Position numbers and translations under genes: made by a program. Shown here in pieces: positions 5,361 through 13,394 of a DNA stretch of 64,000 nt. Every line of letters starts with the position of its first letter. Positions within the stretch are counted from its first letter, which is position 1. Below the pieces are notes generated by a model. It was not told the DNA's origin, made no database searches, and saw only the letters and a program-made list of their open reading frames with translations. Origin of the DNA: Aphodousia faecalis (GTDB taxonomy: Bacteria > Pseudomonadota > Gammaproteobacteria > Burkholderiales > Burkholderiaceae_F). The stretch is taken from contig DVGM01000013.1 in assembly GCA_018712705.1 (NCBI GenBank), forward strand, positions 1 through 64,000, in the 5' to 3' direction.

Positions 5361-6385
5361 CTACTTGCTGGCTGAATGGTATCGGACAATCCATATTTTT
5401 CATTTGACATTGATGCATCTAGTCCTATTTCCCTTGCGGTCGTCCCACCATTATCCGAGTCATTAGTGTACTTAGTTGACTTTTCGTAAAGTGCTCCCTG
5501 CCAGATATATGAGGTTAAGGAATTAAAATATCCCGCTCCACCTGTGATATTAGGTGCGCCAGCTTCGAGGTACTGACCGACCTTTTCGGTGTCCGTTGTG
5601 CCTTCAATAAAGCGGTCGTTAAAGTTCGGGAGCGTGAACGTTGTAGAACCGTCTCCTGCACCCCATTTTTCACCAATTACAGCAAAAAGCGCAGCGTAGT
5701 CTGTACGGCTAATATTTGCTCCGTTGCAAAGTAAGAATCCTTCGGGAACTTCTGTACCTGCAAAAGGCAAAAGCATTCCGGTAGGGATGGATGGAGGTAG
5801 TTGCTCTGCGATAGCCTGGGCGACAAGCTGCGGAGTCATTAACTTGTTGTTCACCGAACCTGCTTTGGCTTCGGCACTCGTCGCAATTGCTTCAGTTGCG
5901 ATCTTTGCAAAAGTCAGTGTCGCATCCGCTATTTGCGCCTGTGTTATTGTTTTTGACGCAATCTGGGCGGCTGTGATGGCTAAGTCAGCGATTTTTGCAG
6001 TGCTGATGGTTTTGTTTGCAAGCTTTGCCGCAGTAATCGTTGCGTCGACGATTTTTGCCGCATTCAAAGAAGCGTTAAGGATCTTCGCGCCGTTAATTGA
6101 ACCATCCGCGATATTTTCAGGGACATATTTCACAAGCGCAGACAAGAAATTCGTGTAAAAGTCTTGATCTTCAAGCTTTGCATCTTTATCCAATTGCGAA
6201 ACAATGAGTTGCCCCATCACCCAAGACGCCAACGCGCCTTGTGAGAAAATGCGGTTCATGTGAGCGCTTCGTGCAATGCCAGCAGCAAAGCCGTTTTCAA
6301 CTTCGGAGCGAGACTGCCAATCGCTGAATTCAATAACGTTCGCACCTTGACCATTCGCGAATCGCAAAAGTTCATTCGTAGCCAT
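5333..6385 (-). CDS. tail fibre with collar domain and switchable C-terminus
   Basis: A 350-residue tail fibre and probable receptor-binding protein. Residues 1-90 are an N-terminal attachment region. About residues 95-175 carry a repeated (A/T)AKIADxxIT-type pattern suggesting a trimeric helical or beta shaft. About 200-270 match the phage tail-collar domain (PTGMLLPFAGTEVPEGF, then LPNFNDRFIEGT). The constant part ends at GAPNITG, encoded across shufflon site 6. The last 73 residues (5333-5554) are the currently active cassette 10, ending SSYALMIIKV. AGGA lies upstream of the ATG. A terminator immediately precedes the gene and the fibre chaperone follows beyond the array. Confidence 0.9.
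   Translation of the reverse strand: MATNELLRFANGQGANVIEFSDWQSRSEVENGFAAGIARSAHMNRIFSQGALASWVMGQLIVSQLDKDAKLEDQDFYTNFLSALVKYVPENIADGSINGAKILNASLNAAKIVDATITAAKLANKTISTAKIADLAITAAQIASKTITQAQIADATLTFAKIATEAIATSAEAKAGSVNNKLMTPQLVAQAIAEQLPPSIPTGMLLPFAGTEVPEGFLLCNGANISRTDYAALFAVIGEKWGAGDGSTTFTLPNFNDRFIEGTTDTEKVGQYLEAGAPNITGGAGYFNSLTSYIWQGALYEKSTKYTNDSDNGGTTAREIGLDASMSNEKYGLSDTIQPASSYALMIIKV
5544..5554. repeat. shufflon site 6 (junction with constant fibre gene)
   Basis: GTGATATTAGG on the plus strand; read leftward it is CCTAATATCAC, coding P-N-I-T. Only the inward arm matches; outward is TGCGCC (G-A in the fibre). This is the fixed acceptor site at which cassettes join the fibre gene. Confidence 0.85.
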
Positions 6386-6405
6386 ATCGGTATCCTTGGA
6401 ATATG

Positions 6406-6440
6406 AAAAAAAAGCCGCCCCGGTTGCCCGAGACGGCTCT
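6406..6440 (-). terminator. intrinsic terminator just upstream of the tail-fibre gene
   Basis: On the minus strand AGCCGTCTCGG pairs with CCGGGGCGGCT (two G-U pairs) around a four-base loop, followed by eight T. It lies between the DUF2612 gene and the fibre start, leaving only about 20 bases for any promoter before the fibre ATG. Fibre expression therefore probably needs readthrough or antitermination. Confidence 0.8.
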
Positions 6441-6462
6441 TAAAAAGAATGTTTTTAGTTAT

Positions 6463-7131
6463 TTAGAAAAGAGGTTCTGCCCATGCGGACTCATCGAATC
6501 CGCTGAGCTGATCGCTTTGAATATCAAGCGCAAAAAATGGAGTGTCGACTTCACTTGTCACAAAATACGTGCTGATCTGCACACCAGCGGGTTTGAAAGG
6601 CGAAATCTGCTTACTGAAAAGCGCTTTCTGTGCGCTCGTAAGCAAAGCTCCCATGACACCGATTGTGATTGTCATGTCTTGGAAGTCTTGAATTACGACG
6701 TTGTTTTTGAGAAAAACAGAGTTCCACGCTTCGTATGCTTTGTCTGCGGTACCGTCCCAAGAGTTGGCAGCGATCTTGAGCTGAATTAGCGTGCGATACG
6801 TATCATCATCGAGCGAGACAATGCCCGTAAGCGGATCGTAGTCCCCGCGCCATATGCCGGTATCAAAGCCAACATCAGCAGTTCCATCTAATTCGAAATA
6901 AACACCCTCGAGAACTGCGTCGATACGTCTTGAAACGCCAACCCACTCACCAACGACGTCAAGCTGGGCACCAACGGCTGTGTCCACGTCATACAAAGAC
7001 GGAACACTTTCCATCAACTTGCCTAATTGCACAAAAGGCGCAAGCGAAGTCTCAAGTGTTGCTCGAAACTTCGGCCGATCTCTATGCTGGGATGGGACTC
7101 GGTTTAGATAGTCATCAATCTTCATCTTCAA
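6463..7131 (-). CDS. DUF2612-type baseplate/tail protein
   Basis: A 222-residue structural protein similar to the DUF2612 family, which in contractile phages follows the baseplate J-like protein and links baseplate to fibre (comparable in position to P2 gpI). The features used are the N-terminal QHRDRPKFRATLETSLAPF, then VDTAVGAQLDVVGEWVGVSR, an oft-seen LD.VG.w.GV.R motif, and DDDTYRTLIQLKIAANSWDG. Its start overlaps the end of the J-like gene by 17 bases. A terminator follows. Confidence 0.8.
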   Translation of the reverse strand: MKMKIDDYLNRVPSQHRDRPKFRATLETSLAPFVQLGKLMESVPSLYDVDTAVGAQLDVVGEWVGVSRRIDAVLEGVYFELDGTADVGFDTGIWRGDYDPLTGIVSLDDDTYRTLIQLKIAANSWDGTADKAYEAWNSVFLKNNVVIQDFQDMTITIGVMGALLTSAQKALFSKQISPFKPAGVQISTYFVTSEVDTPFFALDIQSDQLSGFDESAWAEPLF

Positions 7132-8305
7132 CTACCAGGTCGATGTCTTCGATATCACATTGGGGCACTTCATTAAACAACGTGGAGATGTTTTGCATCT
7201 GCATTTCTCCGTCGTCCTTAGCGAGCTTTATGCTCACAATATCGTAAGTTGAATCGTTAGGGTCGTTTTCGAGGTTAGCTGGAACGTATAGCTTAGAGAG
7301 ATAGAGCGTTGCGCCGATGCCGAGAGAATTGATGTAATCGCATACTTGCTTCTTAAGCTCTTCGCCATACGTCGACGCATATCCGAGCAATGGTTTAATA
7401 GTTACTTCGACTTTGATCTGAACGACAGTCGGGCGGAAAAATCGGATCGTGATAGGCATCATCGTCGAATCGGTCAGCGTAATCGCTGTACTTCCGTAAG
7501 TCCCCGTCCCCGCCGTCTTACGACGTCGAATGACTTCTGCGATTTCGCTCGAATCCCCGCCTTCGACGACTGCACTAATTGAGTGTGAAGGAATGCCGTT
7601 TTTGTCGGTTTCACTCGTGTCGTTCTCATACATGCGCAGGCGCGTAACACCGTCGAGCGTCATCAATTCGCCTTGAATCCCTTGAAGAACCGACTGTGAT
7701 GGTTGCGCTGTGGAATTCGTCTGAAGAACTCGCAGTTCTGCGTCTGTCTGTGCTTCCTTACCAACGGCGGCGACGTTTGGATTAGAAACGCTAATCCAGC
7801 CGTCGGTCGGCGTGGCAATACGAGACACCGCCCCGGCGGAGGCTTCAATTGCTCCAGTTTCGTCGGCTGTTGCAGTCACGGTAATTTGCCCAGAGACGGG
7901 GATTGTAACGGTTTCAGGCAAGGACCATAAGTTGTCTGCGCTATCCCGTACCTTACCGTTTGTAATCACCGTGCCAGCATTGCCAACAATGACAACGTCG
8001 ACTGTTGAGTGCGTTGCCGGATTAGCTTTAATTCCGTTTATCTTGATCTGACGACGTAAGGCATCGCCTGATGCAGTTGATGGGCTGTATCGATTAAAGG
8101 TTGCGGCGCACAAACTCGCAAGATCATATTGAGACTGTGCAATGTGCGTCACCCACTGACCGTCTTGAGTATCTGCGTCAAGATTTACGTCTTGACCGTA
8201 AATTTGCTTAAACGCCTCACGATTGAACTCAAGAAAGTCCTCAAAATCGGCAAGATGGAACCCTGAGTCGTCAATGTACGCCAATTCAGAAACGCTTTTA
8301 GGCAT
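7115..8305 (-). CDS. baseplate J-like protein
   Basis: A 396-residue baseplate wedge protein. The N-terminus reads FLEFNREAFKQIYGQDVNLDADTQDGQW, and the central region ATHSTVDVVIVGNAGTVITNG with a following SLPETVTIP matches the Baseplate_J family. The C-terminal part is a wedge-like domain (TIRFFRPTVVQIKVEVTI, then YGEELKKQVCDYINSLGIG). It overlaps the gp25/W-like gene upstream by eight bases and the DUF2612 gene downstream, the usual W-J-I order. Confidence 0.9.
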   Translation of the reverse strand: MPKSVSELAYIDDSGFHLADFEDFLEFNREAFKQIYGQDVNLDADTQDGQWVTHIAQSQYDLASLCAATFNRYSPSTASGDALRRQIKINGIKANPATHSTVDVVIVGNAGTVITNGKVRDSADNLWSLPETVTIPVSGQITVTATADETGAIEASAGAVSRIATPTDGWISVSNPNVAAVGKEAQTDAELRVLQTNSTAQPSQSVLQGIQGELMTLDGVTRLRMYENDTSETDKNGIPSHSISAVVEGGDSSEIAEVIRRRKTAGTGTYGSTAITLTDSTMMPITIRFFRPTVVQIKVEVTIKPLLGYASTYGEELKKQVCDYINSLGIGATLYLSKLYVPANLENDPNDSTYDIVSIKLAKDDGEMQMQNISTLFNEVPQCDIEDIDLVVEDED

Positions 8306-8645
8306 TGATCGTCACCTCTCCATAATCTGTTTCAAGTTCAATGGTGAATGTGGCATGACGTGTTTGTGAGTCTTGGTTTGCGTCAAAAGAAATCAAACGT
8401 CTCACGCCGGGAGTATTCAAAATCCTTTCCTGGATGGCTCGTAAAGAGCTTGCTTCCGTCCCTCGTCCGAGAACCTCTTCTCGGTAAGGAGTGCCTTCGT
8501 CTTGATCGAGATACCACTCCTTTGTCCAAAGCATCAAACGAGTCAACACAGACTGCGTGACCGCTTCGACTTGGTCTTTGTAGTAGTCCTTCGAGCCGTG
8601 GCCGAAAACCATGTCTCCTGAAGCGTCGAGTTTTCGATATCGCAT
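8298..8645 (-). CDS. baseplate W/gp25-like protein
   Basis: A 115-residue baseplate component. It contains SVLTRLMLWTKEWYLDQDEGTPY, with the L...EW.LD...G.P pattern of the gp25/W lysozyme-like fold, and RAIQERILNTPGVRRLISFD, common in this group. Position directly before the J-like gene supports the call. No catalytic function is implied. Confidence 0.78.
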   Translation of the reverse strand: MRYRKLDASGDMVFGHGSKDYYKDQVEAVTQSVLTRLMLWTKEWYLDQDEGTPYREEVLGRGTEASSLRAIQERILNTPGVRRLISFDANQDSQTRHATFTIELETDYGEVTINA

Positions 8646-8647
8646 TT

Positions 8648-9439
8648 TTAAACCTTCGCGGGGCCAGTATCGCCACCGCTGTCACCCGTGTGCCTGTGGT
8701 TCTTAAGGCTGATCTCATCGGCCTTTACGTCACCGCCCGTAATTGTCATGTTTCCACTAACAGAAGCACCTGAACCGCCCGACACAGCCATGCCACCTTC
8801 GCCAGTAATTAGCTCTGTTACCTTAAGGGGACCGTTTATCGTAAGGGGGCCGTTTATCGTATTAGACGGGCAATTAACCGTTGTAGTCTGAGCTTCCACA
8901 GTCGCAGATCCACTCTTGACATTGACGGCACCGACGATATTGATATCGAGCGATCCGTTTTTCAGACTGATGTAGTCGCTTCGACTATCAGTTCTTAGCT
9001 CAACGGCATTCGCTTGCACATTTTTGAGTTTTCGAGGTTGGGATGTTGGCCCAAATATCGCAAAAGCGTCTGAAAGATCGTGCTGTCTGTCATCGATAGG
9101 CTTTTGAACGCCCCCCGATTGCCACCACGAGTCAATACATCGTTCACCAAAAACGACCAGGCATTCATCGCCGACCGCTACTGGGAAAGTCAAAGAAAAG
9201 CCGCCTGCCCGTGGCCAAATAATCGGAACGTCAGTGAGGAGTGGCATATTGACCCACTTCGCAACCCCCGACTGATCGACGATTTTCCCTTGGATTGCAA
9301 GCTGAACAGTCACTGTCTGCCTACTCAAGTCGACTTCTTTGACAATACCGGGGGAGGCTGTGCGAAGATTCCCGAGCATTTGTTCGATTCTCAATTGCTG
9401 AAGCTCTTCAGGATTCGCTACGCGTTCTTTTTGAAGCAT
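8648..9439 (-). CDS. Gp138-type membrane-puncturing spike
   Basis: A 263-residue central spike protein. Residues 20-120 form an OB-like N-terminal domain (TASPGIVKEVDLSRQTVTVQ, LLTDVPIIWPRAGGF, GDECLVVFGERCIDSWWQ) typical of the Gp138/gpV-like family. The C-terminal part is a beta-helix-like series of short repeats (NGPLTINGPLKVTEL, GGSGASVSGNMTITGG) ending in KNHRHTGDSGGDTG, which resembles metal-binding HxH tips. It probably pierces the host outer membrane on contraction. Confidence 0.85.
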   Translation of the reverse strand: MLQKERVANPEELQQLRIEQMLGNLRTASPGIVKEVDLSRQTVTVQLAIQGKIVDQSGVAKWVNMPLLTDVPIIWPRAGGFSLTFPVAVGDECLVVFGERCIDSWWQSGGVQKPIDDRQHDLSDAFAIFGPTSQPRKLKNVQANAVELRTDSRSDYISLKNGSLDINIVGAVNVKSGSATVEAQTTTVNCPSNTINGPLTINGPLKVTELITGEGGMAVSGGSGASVSGNMTITGGDVKADEISLKNHRHTGDSGGDTGPAKV

Positions 9440-9442
9440 TTC

Positions 9443-10288
9443 TTAAACCTGTGTCGTGCGTTTTGTTGACTGATCAATAGCTGTTGCTTTGACTTCTGTC
9501 TGCCAAACATTCCCATGTGTATCACCGGAGTGCTTGACCGAAAGAATCTTGTACGTCCCTTTGACAAAACGGGATTCAATTTGAAGCGGATCGTAAATTT
9601 TGAGTTGCGGGTTAAGACAAGCAATAGCCGTCACACCATCTTTGTCGCTTACCGGCGAGCCAATTAACCCACTTTCAGGGGTTAAAACAAACGCAATAAC
9701 ACCCGCACGCGCGGCGTTTTGTTTACAGAAAACAACCTGCCCATCTTGGATCGACCATTGGCATTGTGATGACTTAGCAACCAGTCGAGCATAATCTCTC
9801 GAAGCGCCAAACATCGTTCGACCACGCGGGTATTTGATCGCTTCATCAACACCCGATGCGTCGATCCCACGAGTGCCACGCTCTGACATAGTGCTTGCGA
9901 CTGTATTCGCAATGTCTTTGCTTGAGTAACCACTCGAAATTGTCTGATTGACGACAGAAAACGAGTACGCATTATCTCCGTCACCGGCATCAATGACAGT
10001 CGTTGATTCCGTCCCCTCGATTGTTCGCGTGGCGCTGATGATATTTCCATCGAAGATGACGCCGTAATTGTCCTCGTAGCCAGCCTGAAGAACAATTCGC
10101 TTCATATCCCCGTTTAGTAAATATGAGGCCGTCGTTTCAGAAAGGTTCGTAATCTCGATATGAGCCTTATTAGGCTGTTCGGCAGCACTTTTTTCGACAG
10201 AAAAGACAACCCGGAAACCCGAGAGATCAAGCGCATGACCATTTTGATCCGCGATCAGAAGCTCTATTTTGCGTCCGAAGTTTTTCAT
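9443..10288 (-). CDS. baseplate hub-like protein
   Basis: A 281-residue protein in the hub position between plug and spike. The N-terminus (FGRKIELLIADQNGHALDLS, then FRVVFSVEKSAAEQPNKAHI) and the region around TTASYLLNGDMKRIVLQAGY resemble phage hub proteins that organise the spike (functional analogue of P2 gpD or T4 gp27). It overlaps the plug-like gene by four bases and precedes the spike gene by three. Family membership is inferred from order and these motifs. Confidence 0.72.
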   Translation of the reverse strand: MKNFGRKIELLIADQNGHALDLSGFRVVFSVEKSAAEQPNKAHIEITNLSETTASYLLNGDMKRIVLQAGYEDNYGVIFDGNIISATRTIEGTESTTVIDAGDGDNAYSFSVVNQTISSGYSSKDIANTVASTMSERGTRGIDASGVDEAIKYPRGRTMFGASRDYARLVAKSSQCQWSIQDGQVVFCKQNAARAGVIAFVLTPESGLIGSPVSDKDGVTAIACLNPQLKIYDPLQIESRFVKGTYKILSVKHSGDTHGNVWQTEVKATAIDQSTKRTTQV

Positions 10289-10593
10289 TGAATCGTCACT
10301 AAAAGATGAGCATCAGAGCCTAGATTTTCAAAGGTCGCTTCACCAGTGCCGTCACCGTCTACATAAACGTGAAGCCCAAAACCAAGATTCAGGTGCTCGT
10401 ACTGTTCAAGCAGATCCTGACCACGAACAAGGGCAAGATTGCAGATAAGCCAATCCGATTCGCTTCGGCCAATGTCCAAAGTCCATCGTTGCATAGGCAC
10501 ATTAAAGTGCGTTCGCATTACAAACTGTTGTCCTGCAATCTCTATGTCAAACTTTTCGGGACGATTATTTAAAGGGATTTCAAAGACTGCCAT
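10285..10593 (-). CDS. baseplate plug-like protein
   Basis: A 102-residue beta-rich protein beginning MAVFEIPLNNRPEKFDIEIAG. Small proteins with an IPL..VP..F.i.L.G pattern followed by a WtLDI stretch are annotated as baseplate plugs (DUF6983-like) in related myoviruses. It sits between the baseplate protein and the hub with overlapping ends, so a structural role in the tail-tube/baseplate junction is likely. Confidence 0.65.
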   Translation of the reverse strand: MAVFEIPLNNRPEKFDIEIAGQQFVMRTHFNVPMQRWTLDIGRSESDWLICNLALVRGQDLLEQYEHLNLGFGLHVYVDGDGTGEATFENLGSDAHLLVTIQ

Positions 10594-10595
10594 CT

Positions 10596-11159
10596 TCAGT
10601 TAAAAATCTTGTAAAGATCGCTCTCAGGAACTTCGGACTCTTGCAACTGCTTCTTGCCGGTCTGTGCAGTTGACTGCGTAAGAGAAGCATCCGCCTGGCG
10701 CTCAACAGGTGGCAATAAGGTTGTCATCGCCTGAGTAATTAAGACCTGACGCATTGTTAGTTGGCACCGAAGAACACGCCCTGTGTGACTGTCTTGAGAA
10801 CAAGACAGAGTCAAAAGTTTCATGTTCCGGTACGTTTTCAGCCCGGTCGATGCGTCAAATGTCTCTTTGCTTAAAAGAAGTTCATGGAGTTTTGCGTATG
10901 TTTGCTCGGGATTCGACTCTTGTCCGAACACAATCTCCCAAGTCAAAACATCAGGATCCCGGATTACGTCATCGTTTCCAGTAAGCCCGCCTTCGATCGG
11001 ATATTCAGTTACCTGAACCTGAGAAGAATGGCTCTCTGAAATCGAACAAAAATCAGTAAATTCCGCAAACGAGCGTTTCGGGGTAATCGTTAAAAAACCA
11101 ACTAAAGTCTCAAATGCGGTTCCTGTTAAACCCGTAAGTTGAGTTTCCCAAAAAGACAT
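10596..11159 (-). CDS. tail/baseplate protein downstream of tape measure
   Basis: A 187-residue protein occupying the slot after the tape measure where contractile phages encode a Dit/LysM-type adaptor. Visible features are TPKRSFAEFTDFCSISES, VQVTEYPIEGGLTGNDDVI and RDPDVLTWEIVFGQ, consistent with a beta-rich adaptor that recalls DUF6046-like proteins. The C-terminal 30 residues are polar and probably disordered. It touches the tape-measure stop. Function assigned mainly by order. Confidence 0.62.
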   Translation of the reverse strand: MSFWETQLTGLTGTAFETLVGFLTITPKRSFAEFTDFCSISESHSSQVQVTEYPIEGGLTGNDDVIRDPDVLTWEIVFGQESNPEQTYAKLHELLLSKETFDASTGLKTYRNMKLLTLSCSQDSHTGRVLRCQLTMRQVLITQAMTTLLPPVERQADASLTQSTAQTGKKQLQESEVPESDLYKIFN

Positions 11160-12745
11160 TATTGAGCGCCTCCGTAAACTCTCGCCGTATCAACGGCGAT
11201 GGCTCTGGCTTCAGCTCCGCTTGAGACATTAATCGTTTGACTCAAAGTGCGGGTATTCGTCGTGTTGTTTGTTGTGTTTTGATTATTTATTGAAGAAGGT
11301 GCAATCGCTTGGCTCGGAGGAGTGTTTTTAACAGCCATGGCGGCATTCAATCCGTCTGGTTGGCCGTCATCCCCAGAAGAGAAAAGACCGAAAAGCCCCT
11401 TAGCCACTTTCGATATTCCTCCAAAGATATTGGAGAAGAAAGCCAAAAAGTTTTCTACGACCCCCTTCATACCATCAAATAGGTTACCCCATGCGGTACT
11501 GAGCATTTCTGTGTTGCCCGTAAACAAAGCTACCGCACCACCCAATACCGTCTGAAGAAGTCCTCCGAAGGATTGAACAATCGACATGACGAAGCCGAAA
11601 ACACTTGAGCAAACGTTGGCAAAGTTTTGCAACGCTCCGCTGTTTTCAAGATAGCCGTAAAAATTAGCGATTGCATCGGAAACGGCGTTGATTGTGTTGA
11701 CAAGCGGGACCCAGAAGCTGAAGAAGCTCTTGCCGCCCTGCATGGCAACGTCGAAGTCGTTCTTCAGGAGACCAATAACGCTGATCAGCGCTGTAATAGC
11801 AGTTACGACCTTGCCAATAGGCGACATTGCAAAGACAACGTTAATCGTTTTCCATGCCGCCGAAATCCCTGCCACAAGCGCAGGGACAGGCCCCAATGCA
11901 CTCGCAAAGTAGAGCACCGTTTCGACAAGATTCCTGACGACACGGATGGCGACCTCAAAAGCCGTGACGAATGGGGAAAGCACTTCGAGAATCCCATCCC
12001 CATTTTCAATGATCCAGTGTGAGAATGTTTCGAATACATCTTTTATCGCCGGCATGATGCGCACGGCGATTGCTGTAAAAAGATCATTGAAGGACCGGCT
12101 CATACGGCCGATGCCATCGTTAAATTCAGCACTAACAGACGCGACTTCATCAGCGTTTAGTCCCAATAGTTCCATGCGCTTGTTGTACTCGGCTTCGAGC
12201 GCGGTAGTGTCGCTCGTGAGCACTTCAAGCATGGTTCTATCCATGCCCAAACGCTGAATCATCGCAGACTGTTCGGCTTGAGACAGACCGTCAAGTTTGC
12301 TTCTCAAGTCATCAATAACTTGTGATACAGACTTGACCGTCCCGTCTGAATTTCGAGCTGAGAGCCCGAATTTCTCAAACGCCTGAGCACCGCGACCTAC
12401 TCCATTAGCAGCTTCACCGATTGCACGACTCAAACCTTCGATTGATGCTTGAGCAGTTTGTGCGTCAGAGCCAGCCATCTCAGCAACAAAGCCGAAACGA
12501 TCAAGTTCTTCTACAGTGACATTCCCCATTCGGGTTGCTGCATCGCCCATAGAGTCAAAACGATTCGCCGTTTCACGAAGCGCCATGGCAAACGAACCCG
12601 TGACAAGAGCCGAACCGAGCATTTGAGTGATCGATAGGAAACGGTCGGACACCTGAGTGACTGCGTTCTCGGCTTCGTCGAAAGATTGCTGATCAACAAG
12701 GCCTTTAAAGCTGATCGCAAACTGTTTTAAGACTTCAATTGCCAT
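11159..12745 (-). CDS. tail tape measure protein
   Basis: A 528-residue tape measure protein with long helices. An N-terminal TMP-like region contains ALRETANRFDSMGDAATRMG and AQASIEGLSRAIGEAANGVG. A central hydrophobic section (about 280-430) carries likely membrane-active segments (VTAITALISVIGLL, NVCSSVFGFVMSIVQSFGG), and the C-terminus is Asn/Thr-rich. The start at 12745 (MAIEVLKQF) is chosen because the preceding reading frame ends within ATGGCAATTGA, giving coupled translation; the longer frame to 12790 only reads across the neighbour. The protein is short for a myovirus, predicting a short tail. Confidence 0.85.
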   Translation of the reverse strand: MAIEVLKQFAISFKGLVDQQSFDEAENAVTQVSDRFLSITQMLGSALVTGSFAMALRETANRFDSMGDAATRMGNVTVEELDRFGFVAEMAGSDAQTAQASIEGLSRAIGEAANGVGRGAQAFEKFGLSARNSDGTVKSVSQVIDDLRSKLDGLSQAEQSAMIQRLGMDRTMLEVLTSDTTALEAEYNKRMELLGLNADEVASVSAEFNDGIGRMSRSFNDLFTAIAVRIMPAIKDVFETFSHWIIENGDGILEVLSPFVTAFEVAIRVVRNLVETVLYFASALGPVPALVAGISAAWKTINVVFAMSPIGKVVTAITALISVIGLLKNDFDVAMQGGKSFFSFWVPLVNTINAVSDAIANFYGYLENSGALQNFANVCSSVFGFVMSIVQSFGGLLQTVLGGAVALFTGNTEMLSTAWGNLFDGMKGVVENFLAFFSNIFGGISKVAKGLFGLFSSGDDGQPDGLNAAMAVKNTPPSQAIAPSSINNQNTTNNTTNTRTLSQTINVSSGAEARAIAVDTARVYGGAQ

Positions 12746-12954
12746 GAGTTTCTCTAATGGTTTCGTGAATCCGGCGCTCGTTTTCGTCACTAATACGAAG
12801 CGCGGTGTTCATGATGTAGATGTCAGCCAAATCGACAGTCCCGTCTTTGAGGCTTTCGTATTTGATAAGCCCGCGCATGACAGGGGTCATCACGAAGGCG
12901 TACGGGATGTCGAGTAGCTGTGCTCTTTTAAGCAGGGGATCTACTTCAGTTTTT
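12735..12954 (-). CDS. frameshift extension of the tail assembly chaperone
   Basis: An open frame one base back from the chaperone gene. It has no convincing start or ribosome site, overlaps the chaperone's last codons and runs to a stop overlapping the tape-measure start. It encodes about 70 residues (EVDPLLKRAQLLDIPYAFVM, then NTALRISDENERRIHETIRE). Two short frames joined by programmed -1 slippage between tube and tape measure are the rule in long-tailed phages (lambda G/GT, P2 E/E'). The A5 run in CCCAAAAACTG at about 12950-12960 is the likely slip site, although it is not a textbook heptamer. Confidence 0.6.
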
Positions 12955-13381
12955 GGGCTTTTAACTGAAGCAACTTCTCGAAAAAACGTTCAAAGTTGAA
13001 CTTGAAAGACTCGGCTGCGACTTCAAGGAGGTCTGCAATATCCGAGAGATTTTGATTCATGACGACACGTTGTCCGTTATCTGATTTACCGATCAAAGGC
13101 ATTTCAGTGCCATTGACGAGCAATTTCACGGCCCTGTCGCTGAGCAAATGATTGAAAATCAAGTTGCGTCGCATGTCGGACGGTAATGCTTTCAGCATTT
13201 GAACAGCTACGAAACCAATGAATTGCATATCCTGCATCTTTGCGATGTTGGCGGTCGTCGTACTGATGACTTCAACAGCCACAGGATAAAGGATATCCAT
13301 CATGTCGTACTGTTCAAAAGCATCAAGCTTCTTCAGGCGAAGATCAACGCCGTTTACTTTGATGTCCTTTTCCATTTGCAT
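12941..13381 (-). CDS. tail assembly chaperone
   Basis: A 146-residue soluble protein between tail tube and tape measure, the position of the chaperone that coats the tape measure during tail assembly. The sequence (IKVNGVDLRLKKLDAFEQYD, then SFKFNFERFFEKLLQLK) is mostly helical with no membrane segment. A long alternative form would arise by -1 frameshift into the 12735-12954 frame. AGGGGT lies nine bases before the ATG. Confidence 0.75.
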   Translation of the reverse strand: MQMEKDIKVNGVDLRLKKLDAFEQYDMMDILYPVAVEVISTTTANIAKMQDMQFIGFVAVQMLKALPSDMRRNLIFNHLLSDRAVKLLVNGTEMPLIGKSDNGQRVVMNQNLSDIADLLEVAAESFKFNFERFFEKLLQLKAQKLK

Positions 13382-13394
13382 CTGTCATTTACCC

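Larger units (their letters stand above)
3479..5554. mobile_element. tail-fibre shufflon: five invertible segments, ten 3' cassettes
   Basis: Six related sites divide this stretch into segments 3479-3921, 3922-4304, 4306-4739, 4741-5138 and 5139-5554. Each segment holds one rightward and one leftward open 3' cassette starting at its two ends and meeting in the middle. All ten cassettes begin with P-N-(I/M)-(T/S/R)-G in the frame used by the tail-fibre gene and end with a near-identical tail, while the 45-65 residues between differ. Only the leftward cassette next to 5554 is joined to the fibre gene; the rest lack any start. This is the organisation of the R64 plasmid pilV shufflon, here attached to a phage tail-collar fibre. 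In principle five freely invertible segments allow 5! x 2^5 = 3840 orders and ten expressed proteins. Confidence 0.92.

Noticed and set aside
3479..6385. Diversity-generating retroelement for the tail fibre
   Set aside because: No reverse transcriptase gene and no template/variable repeat pair with adenine-biased changes. The variation is by whole cassettes.
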